64,000 nt of DNA, taken from Pipra filicauda (taxonomy: Eukaryota; Chordata; Aves; Passeriformes; Pipridae). Positions within the stretch are counted from its first letter, which is position 1, and each line of letters begins with the position of its first letter. The notes under the pieces were generated by a model. That model saw only the letters and a program-made list of their open reading frames with translations, was not told where the DNA came from and did no database searches. The position numbers and the translations under genes were made by a program. The stretch spans positions 368,950-432,949 of the forward strand of contig NW_024103729.1 in assembly GCF_003945595.2 (NCBI RefSeq), read 5' to 3'. This document shows positions 12,401 to 23,245 of this stretch, piece after piece.

Positions 12401-15359
12401 TTTTGTGTAGGTCTTAATATGATCAGTAGATACTCTCAGAGTCTAGAAGGACCAACAGTAAGTTGCTCATTTTTCATTTGTTAAGGATAAGATCTACACC
12501 TGCTGTAACTCTGCACAGAAGACCTTTATATTGCCTTCTCCCATTCAGTATAGAAAAAAAAAGGAGTATCTTGGTTATGGTTGACAGAATTACGTGGAAA
12601 TCAATGAAATTGTAGTAGCTATGGCAAACTGCACACTACAGTCTTAAACTTCTTGTTGAACACATGTTGTCATGAGAGAGGAAATACCAGTTATTAATAA
12701 TGTCAGTATTATGCAAGGGAATAACAGCCCCAAATTCTCAGAAAGTAGAAACTAATAGTTAATTTATATTGTTTTATAGCAGCTCAACATACCAGCTCTG
12801 TATAACAAATATGGGTGAAGGATCTGCATTTTTTTTAAACTGACTCAAAACAAGAATAAAAGATCAGAATTTCCCTCTAAGAAACTACAAAGAAAAAATT
12901 ATCTATGACCTTCCAGAGGATGTTGGGTAACTTGATCAATGAGAGAATAAGAAGAAATGGGTTATGACCTCAGCAAAGGAAATGAGGCCTGGTGAAAGCT
13001 TTCACTAATGCTCACTAATACTCAGGGAGTACAAGAAACCTGATATCAAAACGGATGAAAGACACAGTGAGCATTTTATGCCACAGAAGAAGCTGATAAC
13101 TGATTTTAGCAGGCAGAGTTGATGATTCCACAGAGTTCTATTTTGCATTTGTGTCCAGATCTGTCTTTAAATCAGATCTCTACTTATCATATCACCCTAA
13201 ATCCCTAGGGAAAATGCATCTTATTTATCTCATATTTCTTGGACACCTTCCAGTCTGTGAAGATAGTTGTTTATCAATAGACAAATAGGGTGCTGGAAAA
13301 GAAAAGGGAGCTAAATAATGGAGAATTGTATCAAAAAAAGTGTATTACACACATGGTTTCCAGCAAAATTTTCTGAAATCTTGAAAAAATCCTGCACATA
13401 ATTCATAACAGCTTTGGTTTGTAAACTGGCACTTCCTCTGCAGATGACAGTTGATTTCATTAATCTTGGCAGTATTAAGGGGCAATATTTTAAAATGCAT
13501 TAATGTTCTGGAACACTTTCTTCTATGAGCTTTGCATAAACAGACTTTCTTTCAGTAGGATTCCTCTTTTCACTCTTTAGTTTCAATAAACTATTTTAGA
13601 GAAGGGAGAGGCAGAGAAGCCCAACCTTAACTTTGCCATGGCTTCTCAAAGATAAGACATACCTCCTTTTTACTGTCTTTATTTCAAATAAAAAGGTATG
13701 AAAGGCAAGTCATTAAAAGCTTTCTCCTTGTTATCCTCTGAACTAAGTAAATAAGGAGAGGAATGGTGAGAAGTCTGAATAATTATCTTAAAGACTTGAA
13801 ATTTCATTTGTTTCCTTTCCCTTATACATTTACATTCAAATACAGCACCCAGACTGTGCCCTGCTTTACAGCTTATAATAACACATAAAATTGTTTGTTT
13901 GACTTCTTGATGACAAACAGTGGCCACCTGTGCACAAGGTAGCACCCAGTTAGAAAACCAGTGACAAAGCAGTGCCATCACATTTTGTGGTCAGGGGCAC
14001 TAAAAAGCCAGCATTTCATTTGTTTTCCTATTTGGCTTTTGTTAGATAAAACTACTGACTCAGCTAGAGCCCGTGTAGTTAAGAGCCAAACAGCAGAGCT
14101 AACTCACAGGTGTGTAGGTCATATTGAGGGTGAATGGACAAATAGGAGATAATCTGGGCTTCAGGAACATTAAATTATTCCCTTTTCACTCTACCTATGC
14201 AGACCCAGGACAGGTCCAGCAGCAGATGATATAAGTTTCTCCCCAAAGGAAATTTTTCTGTGCCCTGTTGAAATGGAGAGCCTCTGGTCATGCTTTAGGC
14301 CTGTGAAATGAATGGAGGAGCTCATCTGTAAAGGGGAGGGGGCCGCACAGGTTTCTTTCTCTCACTCTTCTTCAGTTGCAAAGTGGAACCACATTAGCTC
14401 TGCTGTTTGGGCCTTCGACTCCTATGAAGACTTGTGTGTCAGGATTTGTTGCACAGTGTGAAAACCAACCATTAAACCAGCATACTTGCTTGTCAGTGAG
14501 CTGATATTAATTAAAGTTGTTCAATTTACAGTAATAAAATAAAATAAATTTTTCCAAGTGCCAGAGTTTTAAACACAGTCTACCATCTGAAAAACATCTT
14601 GTTTGTTTTGGACTCACACATCCCCACCACAGAGCTGGAATTTTGCTAACAGCTCCTGATACGTGAGCCAGAAGGGAGTAAAACTCATTCTGCCCTCACT
14701 GCTTTGCCTTTTTCTGGTGCTAGCAAATTATTAAGGACATAAAGGTACGTGTGCCAGTAAGTCAAGCAGACTTTAAACCCTCACCTGGGGCTAATGAACA
14801 CAAAGATGCCATATTTCATAGTCTTCTTCCCGATCAGAACTGTAGTTTCAGGCAAAGTTCGTATTTTATGTAACATTTAATATCTTGGTAGTTGCCAACT
14901 GCAACGGGGTGAAACATTGTATACCAACTGTCAGCCTCATGCGAACATTTAAAAAACAGATGCTAAATCTTTGAAGTCATTGTTAAGTTTAATGGCTTCA
15001 GAAAATCATTACTCAAATCCATTCCCTAAGGTCTTTTTGTCAAGTTCCAGAGGACCTAAACTTAAAACAAAACAAAACAACCCTCCAAGAATTTATCTGG
15101 CAATTTAAGCAGATTTTTTCCTGGAAGCCTTATTGCTAAACCCTATCAGGGTGCTCTGAACGCTCATCGGATGGTCCCCAAGCTGCCTGCTGGTCATACA
15201 TACTGCATAAAAATGCCAGTTGCCACGTTTTGCATTTTGTGGGCATTCCGTCTAGACTATAACAAAAGCATAATGTAGCTCAAAACTGTGTGGTGGCCTG
15301 GGTCAGCCCAATGCTGATACCAATTGCTGACCTTGCTGAAGCTGCAAACCCAGCAGAAC
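9419..15359. other. Noncoding stretch, no gene seen
   Basis: From 9560 to 9780 the sequence is very AT-rich. A perfect 8-bp inverted repeat CATCCTGG/CCAGGATG lies at 10570-10592. The minus-strand frame 10830-11144 (104 codons) has protein-like composition but no recognisable domain. The stretch 14480-15060 mixes CpG-containing and homeodomain-type AT motifs and reads like possible conserved noncoding DNA, but I have no comparative evidence. Other frames (11580-11762, 13679-13981, 13961-14152) are short and unassigned. Confidence 0.55.
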
Positions 15360-15398
15360 AAAAAAAGAAAAAAAAAAAAAGAAAAGAAAAAAGAAAAA
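15360..15398 (+). repeat. A-rich low-complexity tract
   Basis: About 39 bases of A with scattered G. It could be the poly-A tail of an old plus-strand retroposed sequence. The ~100 bases upstream contain no family I recognise, and I found no matching target-site duplication on the two sides. A simple purine tract is equally likely. Confidence 0.75.
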
Positions 15399-15969
15399 GT
15401 AGTCTGAAATGATTGATCAGTGGCTACTAATGGCATTTTCGTCAATATCCAGCTGATTTTCCTGTTGCTCTTTCTTACATATTTATACTATTCACAGTCT
15501 GGCAAAAATTTACAAAAAAGTATCCAAGTGATGGTTTCACAGCAGGTGCTGGATCAAACAGGTCTTGTTCTGTGCCCCCTTGGGAGGCCTACATGGATCA
15601 CAGGAATCCTGATACTGCCCTTCAGATGACCTGTGGTAAAACTGCGGAAGATATGCTCAGTTTCTTCCAATGAATAAACAAAGTGTACATGAAATATTTG
15701 TGTAAGCATGAATAGGGGATTTATTTTTCTATATATACTGCTTGCCTGTGTAGTTGATTGAAAATGGCATGAAGTAAATCTTGCCTAATAGATACTTATA
15801 TAAGAATTTTATTTATGTGTCCAGCAGTGTAAATGTCAACATTTATACTTTGATCATTCTATGAATGTACTGGTTTCAACTGGATAAGGAGGGGAAAAAA
15901 AATTACAAGAAAATACATGGGCTTTACAAGGAAAAATATATAGCAGGCTTATAAAATGCAGTTTGAGAA
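15399..15969. other. Noncoding stretch, no gene seen
   Basis: Open frame 15420-15629 (69 codons) starts right after the A-rich tract and is not recognisable. The stretch 15700-15960 is AT-rich. Confidence 0.6.
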
Positions 15970-16065
15970 AGTCTTACTAAGCTTTGAAGGCCAAGACCAG
16001 AAAGTGCTCTGTAGATTTTGGATCTCATCCACTACTCGTAGCTTTAAGCTGCAAGTTGGAAACTA
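15970..16065 (-). mobile_element. Doubtful LINE-2-like reverse transcriptase remnant
   Basis: The minus strand near 15980-16015 can be read as HFLVLAFKA followed by stops. This resembles the (K/R)VLLLxFKA block at the end of the reverse transcriptase in LINE-2-related elements, which also appears, more clearly, near 36.65 kb. The match is about ten residues with no second conserved block found nearby, so it could easily be chance. Confidence 0.2.
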
Positions 16066-19000
16066 AGAGAGGCTTTTCGTAATATATTCATGTCATGTTT
16101 AGGCAATGCCAAATTATTTCTCATTAGAGCTGAGATTTATTGCAGCTGGATTATGATCTTTTGATTGTGTAAACAATGAGATTGAGGTGGCTGTCCTTTC
16201 CAGAGTCATTACAATCTTTGTCATGAATCACAAGAACCAGAAATCTGGAGGTGGACAGAGGAAAAACACAGATGAATATTCAACATGCAACAGACCGCAA
16301 AGAGCAAACTGGAGCACAGCTCACAGAAAAGAAGTTAACTGTCTGAGCCGAATGTCTGAGCCTTGCAAGAAATAGAGTTGGAAAATCATAAAATGCATCA
16401 TTAATTTATTTTCCTGATAAAAAAAATGTAAAAAATAATTAGAAATACTACTGCAGTGAGCCGTTATTATTAAAATGCTAAGTGTGCTGCCATGCATGTA
16501 GTTTTACAGTAAGGATTTTTTGTTTACTCCAAGTCGAAGTGTAGTCATTCCAGTTGCAAGTAAAAGTGGTGCAAGGTATCATGTGAAGCCCTAATTTTTC
16601 TCCTCCAAAGACAACACCATTTCTGGCACAGTCTGAGGGACCCACAGGTACCATAAAAAAATGTCACAATATTACCAACAGTACAGAACCCTTTGCCTCT
16701 CCGAAATACAACAAAAAGAATCAGATTCCCTTAATTTATCCTGATTAAGCTCAGACACCTCATCTAGGTGATTAAATCAGGCTCCTTCGTTCTGCAATTA
16801 GACTTGCCCTTTGGAGCTCTGTACCTCCGTACATCAGCTATGAAGTGAGGAAACACAAGTGTTCTGCCAGCTGAGACGGGATGAGCCTAAATTAGGGCCA
16901 GCAGAAATGTATGGGCTGGACTGATTCACAGCTAACAACAACTGAAGTGCTGCAGGCAAACACAAAAATGCTGTTTCTCCTACCTCAAATTCCATTTGCT
17001 TTGTGGTGCTCCTGCAGTGCCTGGAAAAGACCACATAGATGTCTCTTAGACCCAAATTGCATTTATCTGATATGAACACATAGCTCTATTTTTTCATATT
17101 TTTCAAATGATGATTTAACTAAGCTTAAAAAATAAACCAAACAAACAAAAACCTCCAAAATTTTAGTGTCCCCTTTTCCAAGTAAAGGCACAGTAAAGCT
17201 GAGCCTGAAGGCTGATGCTGGAGTTAGCTGCACAATCCCCTGTGTTACATGAGTAGTTCATACACAACATATGATGCTGATCTGAAATCAAGCTTGGTGT
17301 GCAGGCTGTAGCTGTATTATTTCCACATGGAAAAATATAGTACCTTTTTTCTGTTGTATCCAGCAAATGTCTCTTTCCTTTGAGACATAATATATTTTCT
17401 TCTCCCCTCACCTCTTAAATTTTATTTGTCAAGCGCATTTTAAATAAATGGGAAATAAGAATGGAAAAGTCAGTCTTTCTCACTGTCCAGTTTTATGAGT
17501 CTAAAACAGATACTTGTAGCTAAAACAATCAGAAATAAATAACTCATTTTTATTTAATGAATTACATTTCTTTGCCTGACAGCTGATTGTGATCAGTGTA
17601 TTAATTATTCAGATTTATTAGTTTTACTGAGATTCGGCACTGGATTTTCTTGGCTGTTCACCACAGAACACATCTGACTTAATGTCTACATTTGCACTTT
17701 TGAGATCCCAGTGTTGCTGTTACAAGGTAAATTGAGACCTTTAAAGGATGATCAAATTTAAATCAACTCCTAGTATTAAGCAGAGATAAGAAATATAGCT
17801 CAAATGCCTTGAGGTTTTTTTTAAACAAAATAAGGCAATTCCCAAGATGAACACCTTCACTCTGTCAAAGTTCTCCTGAGAGTTAACAACAGCTTCAGAA
17901 ACTATTCTCCTTCTTGTCATGGAGAAAAATAATATTTCTTTTGAACCTACCATTTTCTGATTATCTTGTCTGTAGAGAATGTCGATATTCATAGTTCTTG
18001 TTTTCTAGTATAAGCTCTCTTAAATGAGCTGTTCTACCCCTGATGATTGCTGTTTAAGTGGCACTGCTCTCCCTGGGATAGTTGTATTTATGAAGAGGCA
18101 GAGTTGGATGGTGATACGCAACAGGACAAAGCATTGTTCTGCAGAATCTGGCTGATAAGTCTGGCTGATGCCAAGCCTGAAAGCAAAAGTAGCAGGATCG
18201 GGCTTTAAAAAGAGCAATTCTTCTGAAACTCTCCTCTAAATTCTCTGACACTTTACATATGGGGAAAAGTTAATAAATGGTAATAAAAGAAATGAAATGA
18301 CTTACTTTAATTTCCTCATGTAACTGAAAAATGTTCCCTTTAGGCAGTAATTGTTGTATTGAATTCACAAAGTTATGTTCAGAGCACTGGACACAAATGT
18401 CAACAATGAAATAATAAAACTGAACACTGTGAACACCTTGCTAACCATCTGTAAACCAATTTTCAAAGAGAAAATCACATCAGTAGAATATTTGACCCAT
18501 ACAGGATCTTGCAGATGTTTTCCTATAGCCTTTGGGATCTACCTCATTTCAAGGTCTATATAGTAGAAACAAATTGTGCATTTACACAGTGAAAGTCTAA
18601 CTGAATTCCCTTAAGAACCTTCAAAGGCTTTTATGTTTGACCAGGCGCTGTGTTCTGCTACTTTGGCAAAGAGGTATTAACAATGACTTGTTAATAGTAA
18701 CGGAGCCATACCTTCTCCATATGGGTTCCAACACTTAGAGCTGTATCATCTGTCCATATTTAAAAGCTCCACCTTAAAAAGTTGATAAATGAGACCAACT
18801 TGACCTGGCCTTAGACCAACTCCTGGATTAAACAATTACTTTCAGCTTGATTGGGGTTTTATTGAGGAAACCTGCTAAGTAAAAGCTATTCAATCACAGT
18901 GCTTAAGTATCAAAAGAGTGCATGGAATTCAAAAAACACTGCCAATGTGCCAGCCAGACCTTGAGTTACCAAGAGGACAGAGACCAACTGCACAGGACTC

Positions 19001-19679
19001 AAATGACAGTGAACCTTTTCTGGATTCCCTGATTCCTGCAGTATGTGCACCTCTCAGAGATGCAACCTCTTAAAACATCATGTTCCTTTTCTAGAGCAAA
19101 TATGTCAGAGTATTTGAGTATGTGTATTTATGCAGACAGGGGATTTTATCATTAATTTGTGACCCTACCACACACTGATGTTAAACACAAGTAGCCTTTA
19201 AGGAAGAGTAGATAAGTGAAAGACACCAAGTGTAGTTTTTAAGGTGAAAAATCCAACAGGCAATGGAAATGAAGTTTCCATCTTTCATTTATTAATTCTC
19301 TCTTTTAAGATGTTCTAAGTTAGTTGGGAGATTTCCATTGTAGGCTTATGCTAACCTGCTTTTAGAAGGTTTTACATCACTTCAGGTCAGTGCTGCAGAG
19401 TCTGTGCCTGCTTCTGACAGTGGGTTCAAAGGGGAGTTTAAAACCCCTAAACACCAGTGATGAATGTTAATGTGCTAATGTGACTGCAGAGAGGTTTTCA
19501 TTCAGTTTTTGGCTCTGTCTTGGCATGTGAGGGTTTATCACACATACGACATGCCTTTTTCTTTCTAATTGCCATGAGGTTTTTTCCTTGACAGTACCTT
19601 CTGCTGTCTAATGAGTTTATTCTTTCACACATTATTATTACGCATGTTCACTGAAAAAATTATGTATTGCTATTTTAAT
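16066..19679. other. Noncoding stretch, no gene seen
   Basis: Open frames at 16187-16375, 16834-17079, 17163-17411, 17741-17992 and the overlapping 18020-18251 pair are all under 85 codons with no motif. A short direct repeat TCTGGCTGAT occurs at 18147 and 18160. No repeat family or RNA gene recognised. Confidence 0.6.
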
Positions 19680-19860
19680 AAAAACCACAACAAAAGAAAG
19701 AGCAAAGTCGGGGCTCAGGGAGCACACAGCATGTCACTCTGTACAGCTGGTCTAATCTGATGCTCAGTATTGCCATAGCAACAACACCCGAGGAGAGTGA
19801 GGGTCGGCTGGAACCTCCTCCTCCTGTTGATCACAGCCAATGGGTTCCTAATGCAGAATC
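19680..19860. promoter_or_regulatory. Candidate regulatory element: RFX-type X-box plus CCAAT box
   Basis: ATTGCCATAGCAAC at 19769-19782 matches the palindromic RFX X-box (GTTRCC-N2-RGYAAC) at all but the first base. A CCAAT box follows at 19837-19841 in GCCAATGGG. The segment is locally GC-richer, with CpGs at CCCGAGG and GTCGGCT. RFX sites paired with CCAAT boxes occur in several promoter classes, including ciliary and MHC-II genes. No transcript start or gene is visible nearby, so enhancer, promoter or chance all remain open. Confidence 0.35.
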
Positions 19861-20543
19861 AGCACTTACAGGATGTGATTTCCATCAACAATTTTTTAGA
19901 AAAAATAAGGTCCCAAACTTTGCTCCTTTTTAATTTTATGAAGTTCTGTCTAAATGGAATCAGAATAGAACTTCATTTTTTTAGAAAAGTTTGTTCATTG
20001 TTCAGATTTGTACCTTCTAATGATTTGTTAGAGAAGCTGTAATTTTACAGATTTATTTTAGTAATTTCACTAGCAAAAATTTTATTCTGCTAAACAAAAA
20101 CAAACCCAGACAAAAAACTACTGGAACAGAGAAAGGTTTTGCCTTGAAGAGACTATGATCATTCTCAATCTTGCAAAATGGAAATTACTTCAACATTTAA
20201 AAAATATTATTGTGATAAACTGTAATTAGAATCTAAACTTTCTTTTATGATTTCTCTCAGAATTTGCTTTTTCATTATAAGACTGTTAATTAAGAGAATT
20301 ATAGTTTATCCTAACCTAGCTTTGTGTCCTACCTTTAAAGTTCTGGAATAATTTCCCACTTGCCTTTACTATTTGTTGTTCTCATTGATGTACCACTGTT
20401 ATTAAAAAGATATTTTTTAATCCATAAAAAATTTTGAGGTGAATATTATCAAGAAAAAAATCAACAAACTTGCTGCTGAATGGAAACCATTTCCAATGAT
20501 TTAAAGACAAAAAGGTGACTGGAGTAATTTGCATTGATTTATA
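19861..20543. other. AT-rich flank of the CR1 element, no gene seen
   Basis: Contains open frame 19797-20042 (81 codons, unassigned) and A/T-rich sequence. The 5' edge of the recognisable CR1 similarity lies at about 20544. Confidence 0.6.
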
Positions 20544-21230
20544 AAGCAGAAATCATGTTTCACCAACCGACAGCCTTCTACAGTGAGATGACTGTGGTTT
20601 GGTGGATGAGGGGAGAGGAGCTGATCCGGTGTATCTGGAATTCAACTAGGCTTTTGCCACTGCTTCCCACACCATTCTCATAGACACACTGGTGATGTAT
20701 GGACTAGGAAACCGGACAGTGAGGTGGGTGAAAATCTCAGTAGCTCAGCAGCGGAATGAAGCCCAGCTAAAGCCAGCAGTGTTCCCCACTGAGGCAGGCA
20801 GTGTTTAACATCAGTGATCGGGATGATGAAGACAGTGCACCTTCAACGAGTGTGAGGATGATACAAAACTTATTGGTGTGGTTGATAAACCAGATGGCTG
20901 TGCTGCTATTCACCAGGGCATCAACAGAGCCGAGAAATAGGCTGACAGGAATCTCATGGAATTCAACAAAGAGAAATCCGCAGTTCTGCTCCTGGGCAGG
21001 AATAACTGCGGGCACCAGCACAGGCTGAGGTTAAACTGGTCTGAAAGCAGCTTTGCAGAGAAGAGTCTAGAGGTTCTGGTGGGCACCAAATTGAATATCA
21101 GTCAACAATGCATTAGGAAGGGTGTTGTCAGGGGAGAGAGAGTTCCTTCCTCTCTAATTAGGATGTGAGGCCACATGTGTGTTGCTGTCTCCAGTTGTGG
21201 GCTCCCCTATTCAGAGGGTAGTATCATGAA
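20544..21230 (+). mobile_element. CR1 LINE fragment, degraded reverse transcriptase
   Basis: This is an internal piece of the CR1 non-LTR retrotransposon ORF2, from the central to the distal reverse transcriptase region. Recognisable plus-strand blocks are LVDEGR near 20600, the motif-A region near 20640-20660, TVRW near 20718, the motif-C region EDDTKL at about 20854-20871, then RNLMEFNKEK, LLLGRNN, SSFAEK, LEVLVGTKLN, SQQC and CIRK up to about 21125. Later nucleotides resemble the VRPHLE and FWAP region up to 21230. The copy is dead. Motif A reads LEFN-stop-AFA (TAG at 20647-20649), another TAG at 20938-20940 replaces a conserved tryptophan, there are frameshifts near 20565 and 20595, and small deletions lie near 20780 and 21112. 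Both ends are truncated; the CR1 3' UTR and terminal short repeats are missing. The family assignment is firm; the subfamily is not determined. Confidence 0.92.
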
Positions 21231-22979
21231 GTGAAAAGCTACTCAATCTTTAAAGGGATGTTATTGTGTCAAGGTGACTTGAATTGTTTAATTTTGGGAA
21301 ACACAAACAAGGTTAGTTGAGAAGGAAGATGACTAATGGATACCCATTTGTGCCTCCCATTGAAAATATCTTCCCACAACAGTTTTCATTCCAAAATCCA
21401 AAGATTTAGATGTCCACTTCATGCCACTTAAATATCACCACTTAAAGTAATCACCGCAAAGATTCCATCAAATGTCCTCAAACTGCGGAGCATCATTTAG
21501 CCCTGCTGTGCTATGAATATTACCTGGCAATGAAAAGATAGAACTTGTGACCTCAAGATTGACCCATCTGCTATTTATTTAGCCTTGGAAAAAGTAATTC
21601 TATATCAGAAAAACAAAACAAAAAAAAGGAAAGAAAATAGCAATTTGAAACCTTACCGCTGATAGGGTGATTTCATTTTAGAAGTACATTTAGTTTGCTT
21701 ATGATCAGAGACTGAGCTTCATGTTTGTTAAAATAATATTGAAGTATAACCGAGGGCATAAGTAGATTTAGCTTCTGTACTGTTTAGTGAATCCCATCTG
21801 TACATTCATAAGCTGAAAATATAGAAGGCTGATCATGAACAACAGAAAAAAGATCTGTAAGATATTAAATTTATGGTGATCACCCTCTGTCTGCATAATG
21901 GAAATTTTCTGAAGACGTGTGGCAAGAGAAGGAATTCATAGCTGTTAAATTACGCATGTATCGGCTTCAGTCTATGGTTGACAAGACATGTCCCAGTCCT
22001 TATGTCATGGTGTCCAGAAACAAAACATTCCATACTAACCTATATTCTGTTAGGGAAGGTTAGTCAAGGTAAAAACAGTTCCTGGATTCCTGGACAGGAA
22101 AAACTGAAGGAAGGTCTTTTTGCCTCTCTGTATCTAAACCTTCAGAATTTCTTTTGTGTTTGGTGTCCTGATCCAAATAATTTCTGGTTTAACAACCTTG
22201 GTCTGCTGCTCCTTTCTACTACAAAAAACACCTTAGAAGCTCCTAAAAAGTGGAGTATTATTTTGAAAGATGTTGAACTTTGTGTGTATGAGTAAGGGTT
22301 TTCAAGGATTTATCTTTCTTCCCTCTTTTATTAATGGAACTCGCAGTCCTTGATATGAAGAAATCCCTAGGACACCCAGCTTTTCATGATGTCTGGCAAG
22401 CCTCCAAAATATTTCAGCTTCTTTACAACAAGGAATAAGCTTTCTGATGAAACCCATCTTTTTGGATGTAGAAGGCAGTTTCTGTGGCAAAAATCTGCTC
22501 TTCCCTCCAAGACAGGAAATACAGGAATATACTGTTCCCTCCAAGATAGATTAGTTCCATAGTTACGACTTCCAGTTTTATTATTAATAAGGCATGATGT
22601 TGATCATCTTCTTGTCTCTTATTTAAACAAGATGGTCATGCAGTTCTTTCTAGTACAGTGTTGTTCTCTTTTTATTACGTAGAATCTGTTTCCTGAATTC
22701 TTATTTCTTTAAATATCCAAGCACTGCATTTGATTTCAAACTGTCATCTAATACCATCCTTGGGAGAATTTTTGCAAGGGTTCTGTCCCATTCTATCACC
22801 TGCAAGAAGTAACAGAAAGAGCCAGGACTGAAAAAAACCCGACATCCCTCCAAATGACCACAAATCTGGGAACACAAACATCTTTAAATGATGTTTGGAA
22901 ATTGAATTAATTCATTTCCTCTCTAGAATTATAAGGTTTCCATTTTGCCTGTAAGGCACAAGCCAGTGAAACATGAAGT
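21231..22979. other. Noncoding stretch, no gene seen
   Basis: No continuation of CR1 similarity is visible after 21230. Frames 21978-22295 (105 codons, plus) and 22302-22544 (80 codons, minus) lack recognisable domains. An A-rich run lies near 21610-21640. Confidence 0.6.
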
Positions 22980-23029
22980 TCAAAATACAATGCCACAGCA
23001 GGAGCAAATGACAGTGCATCTGGATTTGG

Positions 23030-23245
23030 AGGAGTGCAGATGAAAGCTATAATTTCTACCATTAGAGCAATGATGTGGAGGTCTGTAGAGCTTTGGACTC
23101 CAATGATGCAGATGATAGTCTGGATTCTGTTCCAACACAGTCTGGAGATGCAGAGAAGAAGGTCTCAAACTGCATGCTCCCAGTGTTGGATATTACTGAG
23201 AACTGTTACTTCCCTGGATTTGTGAAGTGTGTGAGATGCCAGTGA
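23030..23245 (+). pseudogene. Coding-like fragment of unknown origin
   Basis: One plus-strand frame is open for 59 codons from 23066 to 23242 after a stop at 23063-23065, and ends in TGA. Its composition is unlike the AT-driven frames around it: acidic and serine-rich at first (ALDSNDADDSLDS near 23090-23130), then a cysteine-containing tail. A second frame (23034-23225) and the minus strand are also open, which weakens the case. It may be a fragment of a processed pseudogene or an old element. I do not recognise the parent. Confidence 0.2.

Noticed and set aside
15360..15398. A-rich tract as proof of a retroposed gene copy
   Set aside because: No recognisable insert lies upstream and no target-site duplication was found; it is kept only as a low-complexity tract.
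20767..21021. 84-codon minus-strand frame
   Set aside because: It is the antisense shadow of the plus-strand CR1 reverse transcriptase.
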